Origin: Candidatus Methanosuratincola sp.
Lineage (GTDB): Archaea; Thermoproteota; Methanomethylicia; Methanomethylicales; Methanomethylicaceae
Direction of reading: 5' to 3'
Assembly (NCBI GenBank): GCA_014361455.1
Contig: JACIVP010000004.1
Location: 1 to 64,000, forward strand
Length of the DNA stretch: 64,000 nucleotides
Shown here: positions 53,648-62,441 of the stretch, in pieces
Layout of the letters: each line of letters begins with the position of its first letter
Position numbering within the stretch: position 1 is the first letter of the stretch
Program-made: the position numbers and the translations under genes
The notes under the pieces: generated by a model
Database searches by the model: none
What the model saw: the letters and a program-made list of their open reading frames with translations, nothing else
Told to the model about the DNA's origin: nothing

Positions 53648-53668
53648 ATGGATAGATTATCCATCCGA
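53648..53668. promoter_or_regulatory. Palindromic operator of the ECF S-component gene
   Basis: Read with the complement, 18 of the 19 bases from 53648 to 53666 match the operator at 52430-52450; only the central base differs. It touches the start codon of the minus-strand ECF gene and lies just downstream of a TTTTTTAGG tract that may be its TATA box. Confidence 0.7.
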
Positions 53669-53732
53669 CCCTAAAAAACCTTCTGTGAGGTTTATAAGCA
53701 TAGACACTTTTTTTAGCGTATTGGTGGCTCGA

Positions 53733-54782
53733 ATGGTCACGAAAGAAGATGTGATGAGCGCACTCCAGAAAGTTGTGGATCCGGAGCTTGATATGGACAT
53801 AGTTACCCTTGGGATGGTAAGGGGTGTTTCGGTGGAGGGAGGTAATGTCTCGGTTGACATAGCGCTTACGTCCGAATCTTGCCCACTTGCGGGGAGGATA
53901 AAGGATGAAGTTGAATCAGCCCTTAGCAGCCTCGATGGGGTCTCATCAGTCGCGGTCGAGGCAGTAGTTATGAATGACGAGGAGAGATCAGCGTTAATTG
54001 AAAAGTTAAAGGAGAAGCGGAAGACTCTGCCGATGCCCGGCAAGCTTCCAAAGCAGGGCATAAAGCGGATCCTCGCAGTCCTCTCAGGCAAGGGCGGGGT
54101 CGGGAAGTCTTCTGTCACTGCGATGATTGCAGTGGGGATGCAGAGGCGCGGTCTTAAGGTTGGCATACTTGATGCCGACATCACAGGCCCAAGCATACCA
54201 AAGATCTTTGGCGTCAATGAAATGCCCTTTGTGCTCGAGGGGAAGATCATCCCCGCAACTTCGAGCAAAGGGATTAAGATAATCTCGATGAACCTCCTCC
54301 TCGGCAAGGAAGAGACGCCTGTGATCTGGAGAGGGCCTCTCGTGAGCACCGCGATCAAGCAGTTCTATACAGATGTGGACTGGAGCGAACTTGACTACCT
54401 CCTCGTGGATCTCCCGCCGGGCACTAGCGATGCGCAGCTGACTGTGCTGCAGCTCCTTCCAGTTGATGGGATCGTGGTCGTGACTTCACCACAGGAGCTC
54501 GCAGGCATAATTGTAGCAAAGGCGGTTCAGATGTCGAGGATGCTGGCCGTGCCGATAGTTGGGGTCTTGGAGAACATGAGCTACGTCCAGTGTCCCAAAT
54601 GCGGTGAAATCATCCGGCTCTTCGGGGACAGCAGAGGGAAATTGATGGCCGAGCAGATAAATACGCAATTCCTAGGCTCATTGCCGATCGACCCAGCGCT
54701 CTCGGCTGCCTGTGATCATGGAAAGATTGAGGAGTACAGCAACAAGGCATTCGAGGAGGTAGTGGAAAAGCTCGTATCCTAA
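53733..54782 (+). CDS. Mrp/Nbp35-family Fe-S carrier ATPase with MIP18 domain
   Basis: 349 residues. N-terminal MIP18/DUF59 domain (~1-85; VVDPELDMDIVTLGMV), then the P-loop ATPase with SGKGGVGKSSVTA (~115-127), DADITGPSIP, DLPPGTSDAQL and a CPKC pair near residue 290. It assembles or delivers Fe-S clusters. ATG 53733 has GGTGG 5 nt upstream and a TATA box TTTATAAGC at 53691-53699. It is a likely partner of the SufS-type desulfurase at 10 kb in Fe-S assembly. Confidence 0.92.
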   Translation: MVTKEDVMSALQKVVDPELDMDIVTLGMVRGVSVEGGNVSVDIALTSESCPLAGRIKDEVESALSSLDGVSSVAVEAVVMNDEERSALIEKLKEKRKTLPMPGKLPKQGIKRILAVLSGKGGVGKSSVTAMIAVGMQRRGLKVGILDADITGPSIPKIFGVNEMPFVLEGKIIPATSSKGIKIISMNLLLGKEETPVIWRGPLVSTAIKQFYTDVDWSELDYLLVDLPPGTSDAQLTVLQLLPVDGIVVVTSPQELAGIIVAKAVQMSRMLAVPIVGVLENMSYVQCPKCGEIIRLFGDSRGKLMAEQINTQFLGSLPIDPALSAACDHGKIEEYSNKAFEEVVEKLVS

Positions 54783-54799
54783 ACCTTGGTAGATGCTCT

Positions 54800-55279
54800 A
54801 TGTACTTGGCTGAGAACAGCATGGAAGCCCAACCTGCGGAGTTCAAAATTGTCCCCGCCCTATCTAGGGACGTCGATTCGATAGCCAGCGTGCTGAAGGC
54901 GTCTTTCCCAGGAGAGGCCTCATACTACAAGATCAAGAGTTGGCACAGCGAAGCGAAGAGAATCATAAGGTGCGACAAGGGCTGGATATGCCTGGTCTCC
55001 AAGAAAGAGAGGGAAGTCGTCGGGGTAATCTCGGCGCGATGCCTGAACACTGCAATACCGACCGTAAGGATAGAGTGGGTTGCTGTGCTGCCGAGCGAGA
55101 GAGGCATGGGCATCGGGTCCAGGCTCATAGAAGAGCTCATTGATATTGTGGATTCGAGCTTCAAGGAGCCACAGGTAAGGATCACACTCCGCGCCAGGAG
55201 CGAGAGGCAGGACTTTTATCGGAAGCTCGGCTTCAGGTGCTACGGGAGGGGCTGGATGAAAATGAGGCTCAAGCACTGA
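54800..55279 (+). CDS. GNAT-family N-acetyltransferase
   Basis: 159 residues of the GNAT fold: VGVISARCLN strand, RIEWVAVLPSERGMGIGSRLIEEL with the acetyl-CoA loop, and FYRKLGF near the end. Substrate unknown. Either ATG 54800 or ATG 54821 may be the start. It follows the Mrp gene by 17 bp, so they may be co-transcribed. Confidence 0.87.
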   Translation: MYLAENSMEAQPAEFKIVPALSRDVDSIASVLKASFPGEASYYKIKSWHSEAKRIIRCDKGWICLVSKKEREVVGVISARCLNTAIPTVRIEWVAVLPSERGMGIGSRLIEELIDIVDSSFKEPQVRITLRARSERQDFYRKLGFRCYGRGWMKMRLKH

Positions 55280-55305
55280 GCTTCATCCCTTTTCTTCATA
55301 CCCGT

Positions 55306-56517
55306 CTACTTCTTTGTCTTCAGCGTCCTCTGCGTTGCGGCCATTGAAATGGATGCCATTAAAGCAAGGATTGACCCGTACAGGAAAGCGTACCCGCTCC
55401 CGAAAGATGTATATATAAATCCTGCCGCAATGTTCGTCGGCAGTACAACTATGCCCACTGCCATGTTGTAGATGCCATAGGCAGTGCCTTTGAACTCCTC
55501 TTTGGCTAGGCTAGGTATCACAGCCCGCTGGGAGGTCTCGACGGTCCCCTGGTGCATCCCGAAGAGAACTGCCCCAAGGATGAAAATCCACGGCTCTGAG
55601 GAAACAGCAATCGTTCCGAAGGAGATCAGAAGCAACAGGTAACCGATCTGCACTGCCCTGATCCTCCCAAACCGGTCCGAGATCTCCCCCGCAGGGACTC
55701 CTGATAAGACATGGAAAAGCTGGATAAGCGCGTAGACCAGAGGGGTCATCTCAGCTGGTATCCCTACCTCTATCGCCTTCAGGAGGATGAATGCGTAGCT
55801 GATTGCTGAGGCGGCATAAAAAGCCGCAGAGACAATATACAATGAAAAGCTCCTGTTCATTATCGCCCTCGCGTTCTTCAGTATCGCCTTGTTCGGCTTG
55901 GTCTTAGAGGGCGGTTCCTTTACAAAGAGTACAAGGATTGCTATGGCTATTGCCCCTGGTATCGCCGTTAAGAGAAAGATCCCCTCGTACCCCAGAGGCA
56001 CCAAGAGCAGGAATGCGAGTATGGGCCCAACTATTGCCCCGAGCTGGTCTAGGCTCCTATGGATTCCGAAAGACCTGCCGATCCTGCTGTCTGATGAGTC
56101 TGCGATCATTGCGTCCCTTGGCGCAGTCCTCAGCCCCTTCCCGATACGGTCCGTTACCCTGAGGAAGAGGACGCCAAGCCAGCTCGTGACGAATCCCATT
56201 ATCGGCTTTGTGACGTTCGAGAGCGTGTAGCCGATAGCTGTGAGCCTCTTTCTCTTCCCCGTCCTGTCCGCAATAGCCCCTGAAACCAATTTCAAGAACG
56301 AGGTCATGCTCTCTGCGATCCCCTCGATCGTCCCCACGATCTCAGGGGTGGCGCCTAGGCTTATGACAAGGAATGTGGGTAGCACGGCCATTATGAGCTC
56401 AGTGCTGATGTCGGTGAAGAAACTGACCAAACCAAGCAGCAATATGTTAGAGGAAACGCCAAGCATGGCTCTATTCTTAGGCTCCATGATCCCACTTTTC
56501 TCGACCTGGCTGTCCAT
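55306..56517 (-). CDS. Major facilitator superfamily transporter
   Basis: 403 residues with 12 predicted membrane segments. The loop 2-3 motif GAIADRTGKRKRL and loop 8-9 GEISDRFGRIRA are MFS hallmarks. The pattern DRIGKGLRTAPRDAMIADSS is found in a subgroup of drug/metabolite exporters common in methanogens. The substrate is unknown. Confidence 0.88.
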   Translation of the reverse strand: MDSQVEKSGIMEPKNRAMLGVSSNILLLGLVSFFTDISTELIMAVLPTFLVISLGATPEIVGTIEGIAESMTSFLKLVSGAIADRTGKRKRLTAIGYTLSNVTKPIMGFVTSWLGVLFLRVTDRIGKGLRTAPRDAMIADSSDSRIGRSFGIHRSLDQLGAIVGPILAFLLLVPLGYEGIFLLTAIPGAIAIAILVLFVKEPPSKTKPNKAILKNARAIMNRSFSLYIVSAAFYAASAISYAFILLKAIEVGIPAEMTPLVYALIQLFHVLSGVPAGEISDRFGRIRAVQIGYLLLLISFGTIAVSSEPWIFILGAVLFGMHQGTVETSQRAVIPSLAKEEFKGTAYGIYNMAVGIVVLPTNIAAGFIYTSFGSGYAFLYGSILALMASISMAATQRTLKTKK

Positions 56518-56646
56518 AAATTTTTTCCTTATTTCTGATGCAAAAATAACCGCAATGCTTGGCTGGCTTGATATTTATGGTATAAAAAATTTTTATAAAT
56601 TATCCGCAAGAAAACTACCGACTTTAGGCAGTGTGAGTGTCAATAA

Positions 56647-57022
56647 CAAGAAGATCACTCTGCTTGTAGAGCTGATGAATGAGTTTCGTCAAGTCCTTTT
56701 CTGCTCCTCGATGTACTTTCGTATGGTTTCTGCTGAGACATGCCCCGCTGTCCCCACGTAGTAGCTTGGACTCCAGTTTTCCCTTCCAATACTCGTTTCG
56801 TAGTTCAGGGAACTTTTTGAATAGCCGTAGTGCAGTTACGATAATGGGGCCATGAGGTGGATAACGAAGGCAAGCCCACAGGCTTTAGCCGTGGGAGTAC
56901 GTCAGGACTCAGAACTTAACTTAGGCTATATGCCTTTGTCCGGCAATGTCTGTGAACCAGCGCTTAACTCCAACTGCTCAGATTGGAGAAGCCACTCAAC
57001 AAGTTGAGTGGTAGTTAACATG
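56647..57022 (+). mobile_element. IS200/IS605-type element remnant
   Basis: A ~375-bp relic holding the tail of a tnpA transposase (minus strand), a hairpin CCCAC-A-GGC-TTTA-GCC-GTGGG at 56875-56895 as at tnpB right ends, and a second end-type segment with TGTGAACCA, ATTGGAGAAGCC and the perfect hairpin CCACTCAAC/GTTGAGTGG (56992-57011). No tnpB coding sequence remains. The outer parts match 34929-35045. Confidence 0.65.
56689..56839 (-). pseudogene. tnpA (Y1 transposase) C-terminal fragment, frameshifted
   Basis: Two frames together spell VTALRLFKKFPELRNEYWKGKL and WSPSYYVGTAGHVSAETIRKYIEEQ, the conserved end of IS200/IS605 TnpA including the catalytic-tyrosine helix region. A frameshift separates them and the N-terminal ~80 residues are missing. 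Confidence 0.75.
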
Positions 57023-57047
57023 CATAACTACAGAAAAACAAAAACTC

Positions 57048-58400
57048 TTATACATCCGCTTGTCTAGCTGCCGCAACAGCCCTCTCAACGAGCTCCGGCG
57101 CCTTTCCTATGTAATTCTCTGGATTGAGAAGATCTTCAAGCTCCTCGGCTGTGATCAGACCCGTCACCTCCGGCATCTCTGCCAGAACATCCTTCAGATC
57201 CCTCCCTTCATTGAAGGCTCTGATCGATGCTTTCCTTAGGGCTTCATGTGCTGCCTGCCTCCCCATGCCCCTCCGTGCAAGAATCATCATCACCGCCTCG
57301 CTAAGTATCGCCCCTTTGGTGAGTCTCAGGTTCTTCCTCATGTTCTCAGGGAATATGCGCAGGTTCTTAAGCACCCTCTCCATTGTGGTCAGCATCTCGT
57401 CCATAACTATGAACGAGAATGGGATTATGAAGCGTTCGCTGCTCGAGTCGGTAAGATCCCTCTCATGCCAAAGAGGGATGTTCTCGAGCGCTGGCACAAC
57501 AAGCCCCCTCATGACCTTCGCAAGGCCCGAGACCTTTTCACAGTCGACCGGGTTCTGCTTGTGGGGCATTGTGCTGCTTCCAACCTGCGTACTGGCTTCG
57601 AATCCCTCCGCGACTTCGAGTATCTCGGTCCTCTGGAGGTTCCTGATCTCTGTTGCGATCCTGTCCAAGCCCGAAGCAGTGACTGCACTCCAGCAAATAA
57701 ACTCAGCTATCCTGTCTCTGCAGACAACCTGCGTGGATATCTCCGCTGGTTTCAACCCAAGCCTTTCCATCACCCCCATCTCTACCTCGAATGCCTTCTC
57801 GCCTTGGCTCGCCATCGTGCCCACGGCACCGCTGAGCTTCCCAACTAGTAGCCTATTCTCGAGCTCCTTGAGGCGTTGTATGTTCCTGGCTACCTCTGCA
57901 GCGAAGACCGCCATCTTGAAGCCTAGAGTGACCGGCACGGCATGCTGTCCATGAGTTCTTCCAACCATCACTAGGCTCTTGTGTTTGAGCGCAAGATCGC
58001 ATAGCAGATCTCTTATACGCCCTAGCTTTGCCTCCAATATCTTTGAGGCGTCACGCATTATCAGTGCCCAGCTTGTGTCGACGATGTCGTAGCTTGTGGC
58101 ACCCCAGTGTACGTATTTCCCATCCTCACCGCACTCCTCAGAGAGCACCTCGACCATCGCCATCAGATCGTGCTTGGTCTTCGCCTCCTTCAGTTTGACC
58201 TTCTCGGGTGTAACCACACTCACATTCGCGTGGTTGCTGATCCTCACCGCACTCTCTTGCGGTATCTCTCCCAGTTCTGCTTGGGCGAGTGCTAGAGCCG
58301 CCTCGACATCGAGATATCTCTGTAGTCTGGATTCCTCTTCAAAAAGTGCCCTCATCTCCTTGCTTCCGTACCTGCCAGTATCAATAGGACAGATCGGCAT
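57048..58400 (-). CDS. purB: Adenylosuccinate lyase
   Basis: 450 residues from ATG 58400 (MPICPIDTGRYGSKEMR, the archaeal/bacterial N-terminus). The signature SSTMPHKQNPV, the GRTHGQHAVPVTLG segment and KTKHDLMAMV are intact. It makes AMP from adenylosuccinate and FAICAR precursor in purine synthesis. TTTTATAC at about 58430 fits a TATA box; the longer frame to 58460 would start upstream of the transcript. Confidence 0.95.
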   Translation of the reverse strand: MPICPIDTGRYGSKEMRALFEEESRLQRYLDVEAALALAQAELGEIPQESAVRISNHANVSVVTPEKVKLKEAKTKHDLMAMVEVLSEECGEDGKYVHWGATSYDIVDTSWALIMRDASKILEAKLGRIRDLLCDLALKHKSLVMVGRTHGQHAVPVTLGFKMAVFAAEVARNIQRLKELENRLLVGKLSGAVGTMASQGEKAFEVEMGVMERLGLKPAEISTQVVCRDRIAEFICWSAVTASGLDRIATEIRNLQRTEILEVAEGFEASTQVGSSTMPHKQNPVDCEKVSGLAKVMRGLVVPALENIPLWHERDLTDSSSERFIIPFSFIVMDEMLTTMERVLKNLRIFPENMRKNLRLTKGAILSEAVMMILARRGMGRQAAHEALRKASIRAFNEGRDLKDVLAEMPEVTGLITAEELEDLLNPENYIGKAPELVERAVAAARQADV

Positions 58401-58479
58401 CTTCAATCCCAGTATGGATATGCGATTAGATGTATAAAATCGATCCTTCTTTCTGTTCACAAAAAAAGAAAGGTTGTTT

Positions 58480-59040
58480 TTAGATTAGCGGTGGCCACAG
58501 GAACCAGGAGGAGTATCCCGCGAGCTCAGGAATCGCTGCGAACACTAGCCCTAATATTGCAAGAGCAGCAAATATCAGGCATATGAGCTGAAGCGTCCCT
58601 AGCACTTTGGCACTGCCCTTTTCCCACGCGGATGGGATCAGCGCCAAGAAGATGAAGAACAGCATCAGTATTACAACGAACAGCGTAGAGCTCACAGTTG
58701 CATATGCGAACATCAATGGCAGCGAGAATATCGCGTAGGCTATCGCCATTGGACCAAGGACCCTTCCGTCTCCTTTCCAGTAGGTCAGGGTACCTAGTGC
58801 CATCCAGAATAGCCCGTATCCTCCGAACGTCGCAGCGTCGAGGAAGTCCATGTGCATCGCAAAGTAACTGCTCGCGATCAACTCTGCTACCCCGGCGACC
58901 CAGATAAACCATGCCGCCTGCCCGTTCCCGAGTTCATAACCTTCTTTAGTCTTTATGATGTTGAAGTTGCAGAAGATGAGTATTGCAAGACCTGTGCATA
59001 GCCCTAGAAGTCCCATTGCTGCGTATATGACAAAAGACAT
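58480..59040 (-). CDS. GPR1/FUN34/YaaH-like acetate transporter-type membrane protein
   Basis: 186 residues with six membrane segments. AATFGGYGLFWMALGTL and the N-terminal AAMGLLGLCTGLAILIF are close to the SatP/FUN34 family, which moves acetate or succinate. The classic NPAPLG start motif is absent, so the substrate assignment is tentative. It is followed by purB 80 bp away. In a methyl-reducing archaeon it could supply acetate for biosynthesis. Confidence 0.6.
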   Translation of the reverse strand: MSFVIYAAMGLLGLCTGLAILIFCNFNIIKTKEGYELGNGQAAWFIWVAGVAELIASSYFAMHMDFLDAATFGGYGLFWMALGTLTYWKGDGRVLGPMAIAYAIFSLPLMFAYATVSSTLFVVILMLFFIFLALIPSAWEKGSAKVLGTLQLICLIFAALAILGLVFAAIPELAGYSSWFLWPPLI

Positions 59041-59184
59041 ATTATCCCCATGCCTAATATTTAAGCAACTTATTTAAGATTTGTTTTTACAATGGCATAC
59101 TTTATAACTGAAAGTGTACAACTTATTTATGGAAAAAAATAGAAATAACTGATATGTTTTTATGTATAAAAAATAAAAAAATCA

Positions 59185-60294
59185 TTACTTTTGGTACTCG
59201 TTCCTTGCTTCAACAAGCGCCTTGATGTTTTCTAATGGGCTGCCTGGTGCAATCCCGCATGCCGGCGCGAGTAGGTCGGTTCCTGCCTTAAGCGCTTTTA
59301 TTGCCTCTTCCTTGACCTCCTCTGGCTTACCTGTAAAGAGCGTCTTTGCGGTCGAGACATTGCCAGCGATCTTCACCGATTTGGCAGATCCACCCATTCC
59401 GAGCCTCGGTCCGCCGAATCCTCCGCCGAATCCTCCTCCGAACCCGCCTCCTGTCCTGAACCCTCCAGCAGGTCTTCCTGCGGCGCCACTTTTTATTGCT
59501 TCTTTAGCTTTTGCAATATCAACCTTGTCCTCTATGCTAATTGCATCAAAGCCGCACTCTGCCATGTCGCCAACTATAGGCAGGGACGCGCCACAGATGT
59601 GCAATACCTTTTTTATCTTGATGTTATTTGCAAGATATTGGAGCCTTGATTTTATAGTGGATCTGAATGAGAGCGGATCAATCAACTCCGGCGCGGCCGA
59701 AGGCTCATTGACCGTGATCACGTCCGCTCCTGCCTCAGCGATCTTCTCTACATAAGCTATACTCGCGTCTGTGACCTTATCCAGGAGGGTCTCTACCTCT
59801 GTTGGCTTGGTCTTCATCATCTTGACGAGCCTCTCCGTCTCGATCAGGTGCCCGCTCAGCGTGAACGGTCCTGTGATCCCCACAATGATCGGGGCGTCAA
59901 TGTTTTCCTTCTTAAGGATCCTGATCGCCTCGAGCACGACCGGTATTCTGCCCTTGTCCAAGAACTCTGTGCCGATCTCCGCTAGTGACGGCGATTCGAA
60001 GGCAGGTCCTCTGATTGATGGTTGCCTGTTTATGGTTCCCATATCGACCTTGCATCCAATTGCCTCTGCTTCGACTGTCAAGCAGAACGGTATCCTGACC
60101 GACTCAAGACCGACTAGCCTGTTAAGCGACGCTCCAAGGACCGCCATCTTATTTGGATCGCTGTGCGCCTCAGGCCACTGTGCCCCGACTTTCTGCATCG
60201 CCTCGACAATACCGACCTGCGTGAAGCAAGTTGCTGGTGTCTTGTCGACAGGTTGGTCGGAAAGTACATTCAAAACTCTCTCCTTAGCGCTCAT
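59185..60294 (-). CDS. mtaA: MtaA-type methylcobamide:CoM methyltransferase with Gly-rich insert
   Basis: 369 residues of the uroporphyrinogen-decarboxylase fold. Zinc ligands are visible as H232 and C234 (LHICGA) and C346 (APACGIAPG). GITGPFTLSGHLI and ITVNEPSAAPELI also fit MtaA/MtbA. It moves a methyl group from a methylated corrinoid protein to coenzyme M. Residues ~269-306 form an unusual Gly/Phe repeat (GGGFGG units) between two barrel elements where family members have a short loop. ATG 60294; divergent from the CobW-type GTPase. Confidence 0.88.
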   Translation of the reverse strand: MSAKERVLNVLSDQPVDKTPATCFTQVGIVEAMQKVGAQWPEAHSDPNKMAVLGASLNRLVGLESVRIPFCLTVEAEAIGCKVDMGTINRQPSIRGPAFESPSLAEIGTEFLDKGRIPVVLEAIRILKKENIDAPIIVGITGPFTLSGHLIETERLVKMMKTKPTEVETLLDKVTDASIAYVEKIAEAGADVITVNEPSAAPELIDPLSFRSTIKSRLQYLANNIKIKKVLHICGASLPIVGDMAECGFDAISIEDKVDIAKAKEAIKSGAAGRPAGGFRTGGGFGGGFGGGFGGPRLGMGGSAKSVKIAGNVSTAKTLFTGKPEEVKEEAIKALKAGTDLLAPACGIAPGSPLENIKALVEARNEYQK

Positions 60295-60391
60295 TTATCT
60301 CCCCTGTGGTATTATCAGTTATTTGCCTACTGGATAAAAAGTTTTGGAATCTTTATAAGGTTCACGTTTGAGATGGTGAATGGTGAACTTG

Positions 60392-61432
60392 ATGGTCCTG
60401 TTGGTGCAGATCTCGGGCTTCCTCGGAAGCGGCAAGACAAGCTCAATAATAAGGATGGCTAATGAGGCGCAAAAGCTAGGTCTCAAGACAGCTGTTATAG
60501 TTAACGAGATCGGCGATGTGGACGTCGACGGAGAGTTCGTCAAGCGCTCCGGTCTCAAGGCCAAGAGGATACTGGGGGGGTGCATCTGTTGCACCTTAGG
60601 CGCAGATTTGGTCTCAACAATAAAAAATGTCGTTGAGGAGTTCAACCCTGATGTAATCTTCATCGAGCCCACAGGGGTGGCTCTTCCATCCCAAGTGAAG
60701 AGGTTCTTTGTTCAGGCTTCTTACCTTATCCCTGGCCTCGAATTCTCCCCGACCTTCGCGCTCGTTGATGGAGTTAGGTTCCGTTCACTGCTTGCAGAGT
60801 TCAAGGACTTCCTGACAAAGCAGGCACGTGATGCAGAGATCCTGGTAGTGACAAAGATCGACAAGGTCGACAAGAAATTTGAGCTCCCTCTGATCGTCTC
60901 CGCACTAAGCGAAATGAGGCCTGGAACACGGATAATCGGTATTTCATCCCTTACGGGTGAAGGAATACCTGATCTGCTCGCAGCTGTCCTCGGGGACAGG
61001 GTTGAGCTGAGGGCATCTGAGCAGAATCTTGCACAGGACGATTCCGTGATCGCCTCGGGAGTCGGTAATGCCGACTTCTATGGGATCCTCAGATCTAACA
61101 AGGTCCTTGACGAAAATACAATCAGATCCTTTGTGGTCGAAATAATGGACGCGATGGGAAGGAGATGCGTTGAGAAGACAGGGAGGATTCTCGGGCACAT
61201 TAAGGCGTATGGGGAGTCGGGAGGAACAGGGTTCAAGGCAAGCATGGTTGACATGGTAACTGGCGTTGAGTTCTCTGGCGTTCTACCAAAGTCTTGGAGC
61301 GAACTCAAGCTCTCCATGTTCATGGCACTTGAGGGATTCAAGTCTGATGAGATGCGATCTTACCTGAAAGAAAGGGTCAGGGAAGCAAGCACAAAGTACG
61401 GCTTGATTGTTGAGGACCTCCACCACCACTAG
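60392..61432 (+). CDS. CobW-family GTPase metallochaperone
   Basis: 346 residues. P-loop SGFLGSGKTSS (~7-17), the metal motif GGCICC (~58-63), FIEPTGVA and the TKIDKVD guanine motif of the G3E family. C-terminal CobW-type domain, ending in three His. Such proteins deliver Zn or Co to metalloenzymes. ATG 60392 is preferred since GGTGA lies 5 nt upstream; 60380 adds four residues. Its placement beside mtaA and ramA suggests metal or corrinoid delivery to methyltransferases. Confidence 0.9.
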   Translation: MVLLVQISGFLGSGKTSSIIRMANEAQKLGLKTAVIVNEIGDVDVDGEFVKRSGLKAKRILGGCICCTLGADLVSTIKNVVEEFNPDVIFIEPTGVALPSQVKRFFVQASYLIPGLEFSPTFALVDGVRFRSLLAEFKDFLTKQARDAEILVVTKIDKVDKKFELPLIVSALSEMRPGTRIIGISSLTGEGIPDLLAAVLGDRVELRASEQNLAQDDSVIASGVGNADFYGILRSNKVLDENTIRSFVVEIMDAMGRRCVEKTGRILGHIKAYGESGGTGFKASMVDMVTGVEFSGVLPKSWSELKLSMFMALEGFKSDEMRSYLKERVREASTKYGLIVEDLHHH

Positions 61433-62160
61433 CCCTTGGTCAGAAACAGTTCCAGCGCGGATAGTTTCTCTACATTATTGGAAGTGAGTATGAATGGACT
61501 TCCCCCTTCAGTGCTGATGATCAAATTTTTTGGTGCATTCGAGGTTACTGCACCTGCAATATCTATGATCCTTTTTTCTTCCTCTTGGTCGGCTGGAACC
61601 TTGAAGTTCCCCATCACGGCGGCTTGGTTGGTCAAGGCTTCCGTAACCTTCAGCATGTCTGAATCCCCTGAGATATGGACGATGTAGCTCCTTTTTGGTA
61701 GCTGACCGAGGAATTTCAGGTTCTTGACATCCTCTTCGAATTGTATTATCGGAACCACTCCTTCTTTGATCAGTCCTTCGAGCATGGTCTTCGTGGTTGG
61801 CCATACGATCTTTTCGAAGTAATAATCACCTACTATTGCAGAAGTCGCATTCGCAAACGAAACCCATGCCCTCGGTACTTTGCAAGACTTTGCAAAGCCT
61901 GCGAGGAACTTTTGGTACAGCCTGGCTATGTCCATCGCTGCGTTGTAGACTTTCTGCCGTTCCTTTGCAATGTCCATCATAGTCTCGTTGAAGCCCCTGT
62001 AGTATGTTATGTAGCCTATTGGAGTTATGCCCATCACACCGCAGTAATGGGCCACCACCCACTCTTCCACCTCTTCAACGAACCCACTTACAACACTTGG
62101 CGTTTCGGCCAGCCTCCTCTCCAAATCCGTAACTAGATCATTTTCCTTATGAACCTTCAA
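61429..62160 (-). pseudogene. MtaA-like (URO-D fold) gene, C-terminal part of a split frame
   Basis: Reading from about 62185 without a start codon gives LSDLGPFEYALKVHKENDL and continues through the C-terminal two thirds of a URO-D-type methyltransferase, ending FEEDVKNLKFLGQLPKRSYIVH and NLIISTEGGSPFILTSNN. The zinc motifs HxC and C are absent: the equivalents read HISGD and STEGG. Whether a functional two-part protein or a broken gene is not clear. It is convergent with the CobW gene (4 bp). Confidence 0.65.
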
Positions 62161-62186
62161 GGCATACTCAAATGGTCCGAGATCGC

Positions 62187-62438
62187 TCAGTTATCGTAAC
62201 CATCTATGTCTTTGATGATCTGGGCAGGCTCTCTAAGCGAAGGCTTCGAAGGTGTATAGATCCATCCTGAGTCAAAGACAGCTGGGTGGAGCAGAAATCT
62301 GTCGAATCTTTTCAGCACAGATTCGCTGTTTTTTAGTTCCAAAAACTTCTCTCTCTTGGAGGTGATTACGGGTGCGACTGGGATCCTTCCTAAGCTGTTT
62401 AGCCGGAGTGCCTCCTCCATTATCCCCATCAAGTTCAC
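62187..62438 (-). pseudogene. MtaA-like (URO-D fold) gene, N-terminal part of a split frame
   Basis: 83 residues with LRLNSLGRIPVAPVITSKRE, the opening of the URO-D family (usually ...PDRVPV). It ends IIKDIDGYDN then TGA, and the homologous next segment LSDLGPFEYAL continues in another frame within 5 bp. A one-base change near 62186 would join the two frames into a ~340-residue protein. ATG 62438 starts 3 bp after the preceding gene's stop. Confidence 0.65.
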
Positions 62439-62441
62439 AGA

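Noticed and set aside
53505-53732. Long N-terminal extension of the Mrp frame
   Set aside because: It lies inside the divergent ECF gene and its promoter; ATG 53733 has a TATA box and ribosome site.
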